Assembly (NCBI GenBank): GCA_964247725.1
Contig: CAXTVM010000011.1
Span: 12,817-76,816 of the forward strand
Length of the DNA stretch: 64,000 nt
Direction: 5' to 3'
Source: Lichenicola sp964247725
Lineage (GTDB): Bacteria > Pseudomonadota > Alphaproteobacteria > Acetobacterales > Acetobacteraceae
Shown here: positions 16,901 through 24,433 of the stretch, one piece after another
Layout: every line of letters starts with the position of its first letter
How positions within the stretch are numbered: position 1 is the stretch's first letter
The notes under the pieces: model-generated
Seen by the model: only the letters and a program-made list of their open reading frames with translations
What the model was told of the DNA's origin: nothing
Database searches by the model: none
Position numbers and translations under genes: made by a program

Positions 16901-18402
16901 CAGAGCTGGGACAGCGCCTTCAGGCTCTGCGCGAAGGTGGTGTCGATCGGCCCGTTGTCGGCCTCCCAGGCCAGGATCGACGGATGGTTCCGATCCCGGA
17001 TGATCATGTCGCGATGCAGCTCGCTCTTCAGCGTCTGGATGTCGCAGGGCGGCGTGCCGCAGGCGGCGTTGAACGAGCCCTCGCCCTCGCCGCTCGGCTC
17101 GACGACCATGATGCCGTAGGCGTCGGCGGCGTTTATGAACTCCTCGCTCTCGGTCGAATGGCCCGGGCGCCACAGGTTGCCCCCCGCCGCCGCGAGCTGC
17201 TGGAGGTCGCGCCACTTCTGCTCTTCGGGAACCGACGTGCCGAGCCCGGGATAGTCGTAGCGGCCGGACGCACCCCACAGGTAGTGCATCTTGCCGTTGA
17301 TGTAGGGAAAGCTCTTGTCCCAGGTGATGGTGCGGATGCCCAGCGGGCTCTGCACGGAATCGACCACGACGCCGTTGATGCTGGCGATGTGGTACACTCT
17401 GTACATGTACGGCGTGCCGTAGATGCTGTTGTTCGGGTACCAGAGCGTCGGGTTGGTCACCGTGATCTTCTGGTCGAACAGGGTGGGATGCAGACCCGGC
17501 CCGGCGTTCGGCCCGATGGTCTGGTTGCCCTGCGCGGTGGCCACGACGTTGCCGCCGGCATCGACGATCTGCGTGGTCAGCGTGACGGTCTGCGCGGACG
17601 CACCCTCGTTCAGGACGTTGGTCTGGACGTCGATCAACGCGGCACTGCTGCTGGCGGAGACGGTCGCGACGTAGGTGCCCCAGGTTCCGAGGTTGGAATA
17701 CACGTTCTCCGGAATGTGCACCGGGTTGGTGATGAACATCTTGACCGGACGGAACAGCCCTGAGTCGGACTGGCCGAAGCGGAAGCCCTGCGAGAAGCCG
17801 GGCGGCTCGAAGAAGTCGGCGTTCTTCGCGGCCCGCACCGCCAGCACCTGGTCGCTGCCGTCGAACTTCACGTAGGGCGTGAGGTCGACGATGAAGGGCA
17901 CGAAGCCGACCACGTGCGTCGCCTTCGCGTTTGCCGGCACGGCGCTGATCCCGGGCAGCAGCGTGCCGTTGACGAAGACCTGCACGCCGGTATGGGCGCC
18001 TTCGAACTCCACCAGCACCTTGGAACCGGCCTGGGCCGGGCTCAGCGCGAAATGGTTGCGATACCAGCTGACCGGACCGTTCAGGTAGCCATCGCCGCCG
18101 CCGGATTCAGTGTTGATGAAGCCGTTGAGCTGGTCTGCCGAATAGGGGATGCCGACGGTCTTCCAGCCGGAGTCAGGGAACAGCGATGCCTGCGCGCCGG
18201 TCGGGTCGCCGAACAGGTATTTCCACTGCGTCTCACCAAGACTGATCGTCGTGCGCTGGGACGGGGGAAGCGATGCGGCGCGCGCGATGCCGAAACTCGT
18301 CAGCGCCACCAACAGGACTGCAACCCTGCGGATCAGATCTCGAGGAAAACGAGAGCCGCGTGATTCCATCGAGTCTTTTGACTCGAAATCGCTATCTTGC
18401 AC
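10942..18402 (-). CDS. Giant multimodular secreted glycoside hydrolase: GH2-like, Ig-like, discoidin, malectin and GH64 domains
   Basis: About 2,486 aa. Order: signal peptide (LIRRVAVLLVALTSFGIARA); GH2 sandwich and Ig-like domains, 45-350; GH2-like TIM barrel, 350-670; three Ig-like domains, about 867-1130; F5/8 type C (discoidin), 1130-1265; DUF1566-like region, 1266-1388; two Ig; malectin (1584-1735); Ig; malectin (1829-1984); Gly/Ser linker; Ig; GH64 beta-1,3-glucanase (2107-2486). In GH64 the catalytic pair is intact: Glu2244 in YEFTY and Asp2260 in TQVDEFG, 16 residues apart. In the GH2 domain the candidate nucleophile is Glu546 (GSEYWG), but the usual acid/base Glu is Gly484 (WEADNG). 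A GTG at 18402 has GGAAG 7 nt upstream; the ATG at 18369 is the alternative. Likely exported and active on beta-glucan or a mixed polysaccharide; no membrane anchor is seen. Confidence 0.88.
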   Translation of the reverse strand: MQDSDFESKDSMESRGSRFPRDLIRRVAVLLVALTSFGIARAASLPPSQRTTISLGETQWKYLFGDPTGAQASLFPDSGWKTVGIPYSADQLNGFINTESGGGDGYLNGPVSWYRNHFALSPAQAGSKVLVEFEGAHTGVQVFVNGTLLPGISAVPANAKATHVVGFVPFIVDLTPYVKFDGSDQVLAVRAAKNADFFEPPGFSQGFRFGQSDSGLFRPVKMFITNPVHIPENVYSNLGTWGTYVATVSASSSAALIDVQTNVLNEGASAQTVTLTTQIVDAGGNVVATAQGNQTIGPNAGPGLHPTLFDQKITVTNPTLWYPNNSIYGTPYMYRVYHIASINGVVVDSVQSPLGIRTITWDKSFPYINGKMHYLWGASGRYDYPGLGTSVPEEQKWRDLQQLAAAGGNLWRPGHSTESEEFINAADAYGIMVVEPSGEGEGSFNAACGTPPCDIQTLKSELHRDMIIRDRNHPSILAWEADNGPIDTTFAQSLKALSQLWDPINTRLQADRTPNPANGDILGCTLEGCEALTKQEFPNNPAWGSEYWGTGTARQAWDSELAFAAPFLDNLRQSRQAGAFGIAQWYFSDSPGEVSNFVEGVTEPNVRSLGASMTDMNRFPKLLYYIYEAAWTPYSIKPVVHLAHHWNRSGAIQVNAFSNCPAVRLLINGVPQGMDQVPNPWSSNAQSNLTQSTTLMPFQVHWNVAWQAGTVAAECIDQFGNVAATDMRQTAGAADHVELDVVPDVVKPDGTTFAVTANGSDATFVVAKVVDANGVVVPTASNAITFSVSGPATYVGGSEQYVTAGQPITYHSPGDPELAAEGGLTKIALRSQFQTGTVTVTAVSPGLRNGNATYAIGPIQGTATVAGPPSIIVPPLAQAVTAGQGAQFSVTATGATPLSFQWQLNGSAIAGATGASYQTAATTLGLNGAGYSVVVTDPQGRSTTSAAASLTVVAAAAPQITAEPQPQTLTVGATAQFSVAAVGSPTLAYQWYVNNTPIAGATAASYVTAPLGSADNGSQYSVVVSNPVDHATSTQAALTVGAAVAPAIAQNPSSLSAPLNQPASFKVAATGSAPLAYQWFRNRVPITGATAPTLTIAAVQATDAATYLATASNVAGTATSASAILTIAPPGANLALHAVATASSTQDPIGLAPALAVDGSQGTRWASAGGNDADWFEVDLGSVQSFNRAVISWDPAYGAQYVIEYSNDNATWQTATTDNAGVGGIDTLAFPTVRGRYVRMQGVKRGSQYGYSINEFQLYDAAQCGGAGERFTVLAGNATVLDNLTNLTWSRASYTLTAAGSQLTQPLAASYCQSLGMRLPTLAEAAGIGAASDAQCSFPNSWSTWTTTPYPGNSAYAYIANSAGQTSFAVTDNFPGAALCVSGTPASIPAPTITTQPSGQTVAVGSAATFAVVAQGTAPIAYQWYENGTPIVGATNATYTTAAAAAADNGATFSVVLTGPTGLTTTSANAPLVVQPGAATTITNQPTPQTVAPGQTATFSVTAAGTAPFAYQWYEGGTAIGGATAARFTTAAATSADNGALFYVVVTGANGLSVQSNTVALTLSTTGTAPTPPPTPPTAPTPAPGNDLVAIAAGTTAGAGGFGADTGYSGGGTYNAGPVAIATAAVADAAAASVYQSERAGAMTYTIGSLTPGATYTLRLHFAEIYFHQAGQRIFNVAVNAVPVLSNFDIVAAAGAPDAALVESFTAQADAGGRITVGFTSGPVDQPKLSGLEIVQPGTGSTPTITAQPAAAAAVVGGAASFSVASSGDAPFAYQWSRNGKPVAGATAASYTTPTLLAANNGDAYQVVVTAASGEPITSNLAVLSVTAPVDVAAIAAGSSAWYNGFSPDADFTGGSVVADTDGPATTAGVANAAPAGVYQSSRQGAVVTYVIGGLASGSTYPVRLHFAEFYWSKPGQRVFDVSINGTVAIPGLDIVQAAGARNTALVENETAIADANGDITILLNRGNGVDQPTISGIEILSPTGSSGSGGGSGGGGSGGGGGSGGGSGGGGGGGGSGSGAPAITSAPVATTAVIGRTAQFAVAATGAAPLTYQWFKNGTLIPGATSASYSTPGTTAADNLATFSVAVGNAGGTTTPPAVTLTVNASPSYTVTPGYIATDLNNNTNGAYPDGAVYVTVIGNDPATGALSWARADGTVTAAAVADNTAPGHLTAGGQGYPNYSFTLAQSKTLKLPPMYSGRIFISLGNPVFLKILSDSNGNISYAGPNPLNATDANASVHFDWYEFTYENGGIYINTTQVDEFGLPLLLDVWGAGETFHMQTGINESIASIDQEFVQETPAAFHATQVSPLRIYSPGHSSFVGGQANATYFDAYIAQIWSLYSQTPLVIGLYNNSRTFSGTTTPTQFVFNEINPAGAVIGGPYTIQGPPSTQDVIYCNNTLANGNSIELALETQLCAAFNRHVMQQYSAWTVPADYYAQEPENGYAHFWHNHSVGGLAYGFAYDDVNNQSSTIQSSKPEHMAFGIGW
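18370..18385 (-). other. Perfect 6-bp-stem hairpin at the 5' end of the giant glycosidase
   Basis: CGAGTC TTTT GACTCG is a perfect inverted repeat immediately upstream of the alternative ATG (18369) and inside the reading frame if the GTG at 18402 is used. It could hide the initiation region in mRNA or be an operator; nothing else supports either role. Confidence 0.5.
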
Positions 18403-18633
18403 GTTTGTTCTTCCCAGCGATCGTTCTGGAGGCCTAGCAGCTTTATCTTCCGCACGCAAACCAATCGGCTTCCATGTTATGGAAACGTCATCGAGCGGCG
18501 CATGAGTTGGGTGGTGGCCGCGGTCGCATCCCGATGTCGCCCGCGCCGGGGAAAGCCGCTCGCGACCGCTATTGCAGTGCGGCATTCGCGGCCCAGATCA
18601 TGAGCGCAAGCCCCATCGAAGCAAGCGGTCCCC

Positions 18634-20013
18634 ATGCCTTCGCCCGTAGCGCCCGTGCCGCCGACCCTGATCTTCCTGCATCACCTGGGCGGCAGCGCCG
18701 AAACCTGGAGCCAGGTCGAACGGGAGCTATCGGATCGGCACGCCTGCCTGCGGCTCGACCTGCCGGGGTTCGGCGGACATGCCGATCGCGGCGGCAGTCC
18801 GGTCGGCGCGATGGCCGACCAGGTGGCGGCGCGGGTGGCGGAGGCCGGGCTCGCGCGCTGGGTGCTGGTCGGGCACAGCATGAGCGCCAAGGTGGCGCTG
18901 CTGATCGCGCGGCGCGCGGAAGACGGCGTACCGTCGCTGGCCGGGCTGTGCGGGCTGGTGCTGGCCGCGGGCTCGCCGCCGGCGCCCGAGCCGATGACGG
19001 ACGGGAAGCGGCAGGAGATGCTGGGCTGGTTCGAGGGCGACGCGCAGACCAGCCGGGCGGAGGCGGACGGCTTCGTGCGCGCCAACGTCGCGGCGCCGCT
19101 CGACGACGCGACCCATGCGGGGGCCGTCGACGACGTGCTGCGCGCCTCGGTTCCGGCCTGGCGCGACTGGCTGACCGGCGGCAGCCGCGAGGATCTGCGC
19201 GACGCGGTCGGCGTGGTGCGGCTGCCGACGCTGGTGCTGTCCGGCGCCGAGGACGGCCCGCTCGGACGGGATGCGCAGCTGCGGCTGACGATGCCGCATC
19301 TGGCCCGGGCCCGCCACGAGACGGTCGAGGGTGCCGCTCACCTGCTGCCGCTCGAGCGGCCGGATCGGGTGGCGGCGCTGATCGTCGCCCACGTGGAGGC
19401 GATCGCCCGGGCGGAGGTGCTGGTATCGGAGGCCGGGCGGATGACGGCGCGCACCCGCGCGGCGCTGGAGCGGCGCGGCGCCGCCGACGATCCGGCCTAT
19501 CGGCCGCAGGCGATGCCGGCGCCGTCGCTGGCGGTGCTGCGCGCGGTGGCGGCGCGGGTGCTGCCGCAGCGCGGGACGCAGATCGACCTGGCGGCGCGGA
19601 TCGACGCGATGCTGCACCAGGGCGGCGGCGACGGCTGGCGCTTCGCGGCCCTGCCGCCGGATGCGGAGGCCTATCGGGCGGCGCTGCGCACGCTCGACGG
19701 CGCCGCCCTGGCCGCGCACGGCCGGGGGTTCGCGGCACTCGATGGCGCGGCGCAGGACGGGCTGCTGCGGGCGGTGGCCGCGGGCTCCCCTGGCTCCGCG
19801 GCGACCCCGCCGGCGGCTGCGGACGGGCTCGACGGAGCGGCGATGGAACGCTGGTTCGAGGATCTGCGCGCCGATGCGGTGCGGCTGTTCATGGCGCATC
19901 CGGCGACGCTGGCGCTGCTGCGCTGCGAGGCGCCGGCCACCGGCGGCGATGCCGAACTGACCGGCTTCGCGCCCTACCGCGCGGTCGACTCCTCCGCCGG
20001 AGCTGCCACGTGA
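18634..20013 (+). CDS. Alpha/beta hydrolase fused to a gluconate 2-dehydrogenase subunit 3-like domain
   Basis: 459 aa in two parts. Residues 1-265 are an alpha/beta hydrolase: oxyanion-loop region FLHHLGGSAETW, nucleophile elbow VGHSMSAK (Ser about 91) and the His of EGAAHLLPLERPD near 230. Residues about 285-450 resemble the small subunit (subunit 3) of gluconate 2-dehydrogenase-type GMC enzymes (VAARVLPQRG, LDGAALAAHGRGFAALDGAA, FMAHPATLAL). No Tat or Sec signal is visible, unlike typical membrane-bound gluconate dehydrogenase. Its stop overlaps the start of the GMC gene (GTGA), so the two products are probably partners. A lactone-opening role for the hydrolase domain is inference. Confidence 0.82.
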   Translation: MPSPVAPVPPTLIFLHHLGGSAETWSQVERELSDRHACLRLDLPGFGGHADRGGSPVGAMADQVAARVAEAGLARWVLVGHSMSAKVALLIARRAEDGVPSLAGLCGLVLAAGSPPAPEPMTDGKRQEMLGWFEGDAQTSRAEADGFVRANVAAPLDDATHAGAVDDVLRASVPAWRDWLTGGSREDLRDAVGVVRLPTLVLSGAEDGPLGRDAQLRLTMPHLARARHETVEGAAHLLPLERPDRVAALIVAHVEAIARAEVLVSEAGRMTARTRAALERRGAADDPAYRPQAMPAPSLAVLRAVAARVLPQRGTQIDLAARIDAMLHQGGGDGWRFAALPPDAEAYRAALRTLDGAALAAHGRGFAALDGAAQDGLLRAVAAGSPGSAATPPAAADGLDGAAMERWFEDLRADAVRLFMAHPATLALLRCEAPATGGDAELTGFAPYRAVDSSAGAAT

Positions 20014-21569
20014 GCGGCCGGTCGGCAGATGCCGACACGGCTCGCCGCCACGGAGGCGACGAAGTGGTGGACGCCGTCATCGTCGGATCGGGCGCCGGCG
20101 CCGGGCCGCTGGTGGCGCGGCTGGCCGCCGCCGGGCTGCGGGTGGTGGTGCTGGAGGCCGGGCGCCATCGCCCGGCCGAGGGCTTCACCCCGGACGAGAT
20201 CGAGTCGGGCGACCTGTACTGGCTGGGCGAGCGGCTCAGCGCCGGCGAGACGGCCGAGGCGTTCGGCGCCAACAACAGCGGCATCGGCGTGGGCGGCTCG
20301 ACGCTGCATTGGGGGGCGTTCTGCCCGCGCCCGGCGCCGGGCGACTTCAGGCTGCGCAGCCTGAGCGGGCACGGCGAGGACTGGCCGTTCAGCGTCGCCG
20401 AGCTGACCCCCTACCTGGAGCGGGTGGAGCGCATCATCGGCGTGTCGGGACCGGCGGACTATCCGTGGGACCGGTCGCGGCGCTACCTGATGCCGCCGGT
20501 GCCGCGCAACCCGTCGGCGCTGTCGATGCAGCGCGGCTGCGAGCGGCTGGGCCTGCGCAGCACCGATGCGCCGGCCGCCGTGCTGTCGCGCGACCGCGTC
20601 GGCCTCGGCGGCCCGCCGCGCCTGGCCTGCGTCGGCTGCGGCGCCTGCCACCAGGGCTGCCGCAACGACGCCAAGGCGACCACCGCCAACAGCTTCCTGG
20701 CCCAGGCGATGGCCGACGGCGCCGAGATCCGCACCGGCTGCATGGCGGTCAACATCGAGCGGGACGGGCGCGGGCTGGTCAGCGGGGTCTGCTACCTCGC
20801 GGACGGGGTCATGCACCGGCAGCGCTGCGCCGCCCTGTTCCTGTGCGCGGGTGCGATCGAGACGCCGCGCCTGCTGCTGCATACCGGGCTCGCGAACTCC
20901 AGCGACCAGGTCGGGCGCAACTACATGGCGCACGTGGCGACCCAGGTCTGGGGCGTGGGCGACGAGGAGACGCGGCCGAACCGGGGCTATCCGTCCTCGC
21001 TGATCAGCGAGGACATGCTGCAGCCCGAAGCGGCCGGCTTCGCCGGCGGCTACCTGATGCAGAGCCTGGGGATGATGCCGGCGACCTGGGGCAACCTGAT
21101 CGCGCGCGGCCCGGCGCTGTGGGGGGACGCGCTGGTCGACCGGCTGATGGGCTACAACCGCTCGGTGGGCATCGGCATCAACGGCGACTGCCTGCCCTAC
21201 GACCGCAACCGGCTGACGCTGTCCGACGAGACGGACGGCAGCGGCATGGCCAAGCCGCTGATCGCGTTCAGCTACGGCGACAACGAGGCGGCGATGGACG
21301 CGCACGCGACGCGGACGATGACGGCGATCATGGAGGCGTCCGGCGCCCGCGACGTCTGGTCGGCGCCGCGTTCGGCGCACACCATCGGCACCTGCCGCAT
21401 GGGACGGGCGGGGGACCGCAACGTGGTCGATCCGCACGGCCGCAGCCACGACGTCGCCAACCTCTGGATCTGCGACAACTCGGTGTTCCCGAGTGCGCTG
21501 GCGGCCAATCCGGCCCTCACCATCATGGCGCTGAGCCTGCGGACCGCGGACGCCTTCCTGCGCGGATGA
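20010..21569 (+). CDS. GMC-family FAD-dependent oxidoreductase (gluconate 2-dehydrogenase large-subunit type)
   Basis: 519 aa flavoprotein. N-terminal Rossmann motif VIVGSGAGAGPLVARLA with VVVLEAGRH; the segment GIGVGGSTLHWGAFCPR matches the FAD/active-site loop of gluconate/sorbitol dehydrogenase large subunits. A Cys cluster CVGCGACHQGCRNDAK lies near residue 208. The C-terminal GMC region has the catalytic His in SAHTIGTCRMG and the closing motif NPALTIMALSLRTAD. GTG start with a 4-bp overlap to the preceding gene. Expected to oxidise a sugar or polyol alcohol; the substrate is unknown. No signal peptide, so the enzyme is probably cytoplasmic. Confidence 0.88.
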   Translation: MSGRSADADTARRHGGDEVVDAVIVGSGAGAGPLVARLAAAGLRVVVLEAGRHRPAEGFTPDEIESGDLYWLGERLSAGETAEAFGANNSGIGVGGSTLHWGAFCPRPAPGDFRLRSLSGHGEDWPFSVAELTPYLERVERIIGVSGPADYPWDRSRRYLMPPVPRNPSALSMQRGCERLGLRSTDAPAAVLSRDRVGLGGPPRLACVGCGACHQGCRNDAKATTANSFLAQAMADGAEIRTGCMAVNIERDGRGLVSGVCYLADGVMHRQRCAALFLCAGAIETPRLLLHTGLANSSDQVGRNYMAHVATQVWGVGDEETRPNRGYPSSLISEDMLQPEAAGFAGGYLMQSLGMMPATWGNLIARGPALWGDALVDRLMGYNRSVGIGINGDCLPYDRNRLTLSDETDGSGMAKPLIAFSYGDNEAAMDAHATRTMTAIMEASGARDVWSAPRSAHTIGTCRMGRAGDRNVVDPHGRSHDVANLWICDNSVFPSALAANPALTIMALSLRTADAFLRG

Positions 21570-21602
21570 GCCGGGCGGACGATCGGGCGTTGGACGGGCG
21601 AA

Positions 21603-24032
21603 CTAGGCCCGGGCCATCAGGCTGGCCTGATCGGGGCAGAGACGATCGGGCACGGCCTCGCCGCGGACCGTCCTCGAGACTGCGTGCCCGTGCTCCCGGA
21701 GCAGGGCCGCCACCTGCGTGACCGGCTGCGGCGTGCTGAACAGGTAGCCCTGCAGTTCGTCGCATCCCTCCGCCTGCAGCGCCCGGCGCTGGTCCTGCGT
21801 CTCGACTCCCTCGGCGTTCACCGCCATGCCAAGCGCGCGGCCCAGGCCGACGACCGCGCGGATGATCGCGATGCAGTCGTCCTGGCCGGCCATGCCGCGC
21901 ACGAACGACTGGTCGATCTTGATCTTGTCGAACGGAAACCGGCGCAGGTAGCTCAGCGAGGAGTAGCCGGTGCCGAAGTCGTCCATGGAGATCCGCACGC
22001 CCAGGCGGCGGATCGCATGCAGCGTGTCCAGCACCTGCTCGTCGTCCTGCAGCAGGACGGACTCCGTGATCTCGAGCTCGAGGCGGTCAGGACGCAGCCC
22101 GCTATCGGCCAGCGCCCGCTCGACCTGGTCCAGCAGCGAGCCGCCCTTGAACTGCAGCGAGGAGAGGTTCACCGCCACGCGCGGCTCGCCGGGCCAGCCG
22201 GCGGCATCGCGGCAGCCCTGCCGCAGCACCCATTCGCCGATCGCGGCGATGATGCCGATCTCCTCGGCGACCGGGATGAAGACGCCCGGGCTGACCTGGC
22301 CGCGCGACGGGTGGTGCCAGCGCAGCAGCGCCTCGAAGCCGCTGATCCCGCCGGCGGACCGGACGATCGGCTGGTAGAACACCTGGAACTCGTCTCGGGC
22401 GAGCGCGCCGCGCAGGTCGGTTTCCAGCGACCGGCGCATCTGCATGCGCCGGTCCATTTCCGCCTCGAAGAAGCACAGGGTGCCGCCGCCCTCGCCCTTG
22501 GCGCGATGCAGCGCCAGATCGACCGATTTCAGCAGCATGGCCGCGCTCGCCGCCGCGTCGTCGCACAGGGCGATGCCGAGGCTGGCGCCGGACAGGACCG
22601 GCTGGCCGTCCAGGTCGAACGGCTCGGCGAGGGCCTCGACGACGCGGCGGCCGAGCATCGTGGCGTCCTGCGGCTGCGTGCCGCCTTCCTGGATGAGGGC
22701 GAACTCGTCGCCGCCGAGGCGCGCCACCAGGGCGATGCCGGGGGCCGCCGCCTGCAACCTCTCGGTGACCCGGCACAGCAGCAGGTCGCCCGCCGGATGG
22801 CCCAGCGTTTCGTTCACCGACTTGAAGCGGTCGAGACCGAGCTGCAGCACGGCGACGGCGCCGTCCCGGCCGGCTCGATCCAGCGCCTGCTGCAGGCGCT
22901 CGCCGAACAGCAGCCGGTTCGGCAGGCCCGTCAGCAGGTCGTGGCGCGCCATGTGCGCGAGCCGCGCCTCGACCGCGCGCCGCTCGCTGACGTCCTCGTA
23001 GGTCGACACCCAGCCGCCGCCCTCGATCGCGCGCTGCGACACCGCGATCTCGCGGCCGTCCGGCAGGGTGCAGGAGAAGCTGCCGAGCTGTCCCGCCCCG
23101 GCGGCTCCAACCGCTCCGAACAGCGCCGCATGCTGCTCCCCGGGCAGGATCTCCATCAGCTCGGCGCCGATGCGCGGGATCCCGAACATCTCGGCGAAGC
23201 GGCGGTTGGCGATCGTCAGCCGTCGATCGGCATCGAACAGGCAGAGGCCCTGGACCATGTTCTCGAGCGCCGCCTCGAGCCGGGCGTGCTGCTCCGCCAT
23301 GGCGCCGGCGTGGCTCGACGCCTGCGCGTCCATCAGCGCCCGGATGCGCGCCAGGGCGGCGGCGATGCTGTCCTGCATGATCGAGAGTGCCCGCAGCAGG
23401 TCGCCGGTCTCGCCGCGGCCGCGCACGCGGATGGCGTTGTCGAGCCGCCCAGCGGCGATGCTCTCGGCGATGCGGACGGCGCGCTGCACCGGCGGCGCGA
23501 TCAGCGCACCGATCAGGGCGGTGATCAGGAGAGCGGCGACCAGCGACATCGCCAGCATCGCCCAGGTCCGTGACCGTTCCGTCGCGACCAGCCGCGCGGC
23601 GTTGCGGCGCGCCTTGAAGCCGTCGTCGGCGAACAGCTCGACCGCCCGCTCGAACCGCGACCTGATCGCGGCCGCGTCGAGCCGCGCGGGATCGCCGTTC
23701 ATCGTCAGCAGCGCCTGATCCAGCTGCATGCGCAGGCCTTCGATCGTCAGCCGCTGGCGGCCGGCCGGCGCACGCTCGGCGGCCACGGCGAGGTCGCCCA
23801 CCAGATCGCGTGCCGAGCCCTGGATCGACCGCCGCTCGCGGATGGCGCGCTCGATGTCGACGAAGTCGAGCTGCGCAGAGCGCAGGTAGTTCATCGACAT
23901 GAACTCGTCGTCGTAGACGCCCAGGGCCAGCGCGCCCAGACGCTGCTCCGAGCGCTGCGCGAACAGGCCCAGCGCGATCGTCAGCAGGACGAGCGCGAAG
24001 CAGCCGCTGAAGATCTTGAGCCTTATCGGCAT
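21603..24032 (-). CDS. Membrane-bound PAS-GGDEF-EAL cyclic-di-GMP protein
   Basis: 809 aa. An N-terminal membrane helix (FALVLLTIALGLFA), a roughly 150-residue periplasmic region, a second helix near 175-195 followed by HAMP, a coiled stretch, a PAS-like domain (about 260-370), GGDEF (about 380-535) and EAL (about 550-790). The diguanylate cyclase motif RLGGDEFAL is intact. EAL phosphodiesterase motifs are intact too: GFEALLRWHHP, NLSSLQF, ELEITES, MDDFGTGYSSLSYL, KIDQSFV, AEGVET and LQGYLFS. Either or both activities are possible. Last gene of a unit with cupredoxin, truncated haemoglobin and DUF3034 genes (28-bp spacing to the cupredoxin), suggesting input from a redox or gas signal. Confidence 0.93.
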   Translation of the reverse strand: MPIRLKIFSGCFALVLLTIALGLFAQRSEQRLGALALGVYDDEFMSMNYLRSAQLDFVDIERAIRERRSIQGSARDLVGDLAVAAERAPAGRQRLTIEGLRMQLDQALLTMNGDPARLDAAAIRSRFERAVELFADDGFKARRNAARLVATERSRTWAMLAMSLVAALLITALIGALIAPPVQRAVRIAESIAAGRLDNAIRVRGRGETGDLLRALSIMQDSIAAALARIRALMDAQASSHAGAMAEQHARLEAALENMVQGLCLFDADRRLTIANRRFAEMFGIPRIGAELMEILPGEQHAALFGAVGAAGAGQLGSFSCTLPDGREIAVSQRAIEGGGWVSTYEDVSERRAVEARLAHMARHDLLTGLPNRLLFGERLQQALDRAGRDGAVAVLQLGLDRFKSVNETLGHPAGDLLLCRVTERLQAAAPGIALVARLGGDEFALIQEGGTQPQDATMLGRRVVEALAEPFDLDGQPVLSGASLGIALCDDAAASAAMLLKSVDLALHRAKGEGGGTLCFFEAEMDRRMQMRRSLETDLRGALARDEFQVFYQPIVRSAGGISGFEALLRWHHPSRGQVSPGVFIPVAEEIGIIAAIGEWVLRQGCRDAAGWPGEPRVAVNLSSLQFKGGSLLDQVERALADSGLRPDRLELEITESVLLQDDEQVLDTLHAIRRLGVRISMDDFGTGYSSLSYLRRFPFDKIKIDQSFVRGMAGQDDCIAIIRAVVGLGRALGMAVNAEGVETQDQRRALQAEGCDELQGYLFSTPQPVTQVAALLREHGHAVSRTVRGEAVPDRLCPDQASLMARA

Positions 24033-24060
24033 CGGTCCGGGACCCGCAGCATGCGGCCTA

Positions 24061-24429
24061 TCATCGGACGGTCACCTGCAGCAGCATGCGCGGATGGATA
24101 TGGCAGCGGACCTCGAACGTGCCCGGGCTGGTGAAGCGGACGTCCACGGCCTTGCCGGGTTCCTGCTCGTCGGACTCGTAGGTCATGGTGGGCGCGCTGA
24201 CGAAGAGCTGGTGGATGAACTCGTCGTCGTTCTGGAACCGGAGCACGCCGCCGACCGGCACCGTCACCGAGGTGACGGTGAAGGCGCGATCGCGTTGCGT
24301 CACCAAAACGACGGCATCCTGGCCAAGCGACGCGCCACCGACCAGCAGGAGTGCCAGCGCCGCGGCGGCGGGCGGCCGCCAGATGCTGCGAAGGGCGGGG
24401 GTGCGGAAAGTGAGGCCGATGCGGGTCAT
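24061..24429 (-). CDS. Exported cupredoxin-like protein (type 1 copper)
   Basis: 122 aa. An N-terminal hydrophobic segment (PPAAAALALLLVGGASLG) serves as signal peptide or anchor. The rest is a plastocyanin-like beta sandwich with the expected copper ligands: His in EFIHQLF and the cluster CHIHPRM (Cys, His, Met) at the C-terminus. Similar small cupredoxins are annotated as methylamine utilisation (MauL-like) proteins. Starts 4 nt after the stop of the truncated haemoglobin gene, so it is cotranscribed. Periplasmic electron transfer or copper/redox sensing is inferred. Confidence 0.85.
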   Translation of the reverse strand: MTRIGLTFRTPALRSIWRPPAAAALALLLVGGASLGQDAVVLVTQRDRAFTVTSVTVPVGGVLRFQNDDEFIHQLFVSAPTMTYESDEQEPGKAVDVRFTSPGTFEVRCHIHPRMLLQVTVR

Positions 24430-24433
24430 GGCG

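Noticed and set aside
10882..17763. A plus-strand open frame of about 2,290 codons opposite the giant glycosidase gene
   Set aside because: It is antisense to a gene with unmistakable domains. The translation is a low-complexity Arg/Gly/Ala/Val sequence typical of the mirror frame of high-GC coding DNA, without signal peptide, motif or ribosome-binding site.
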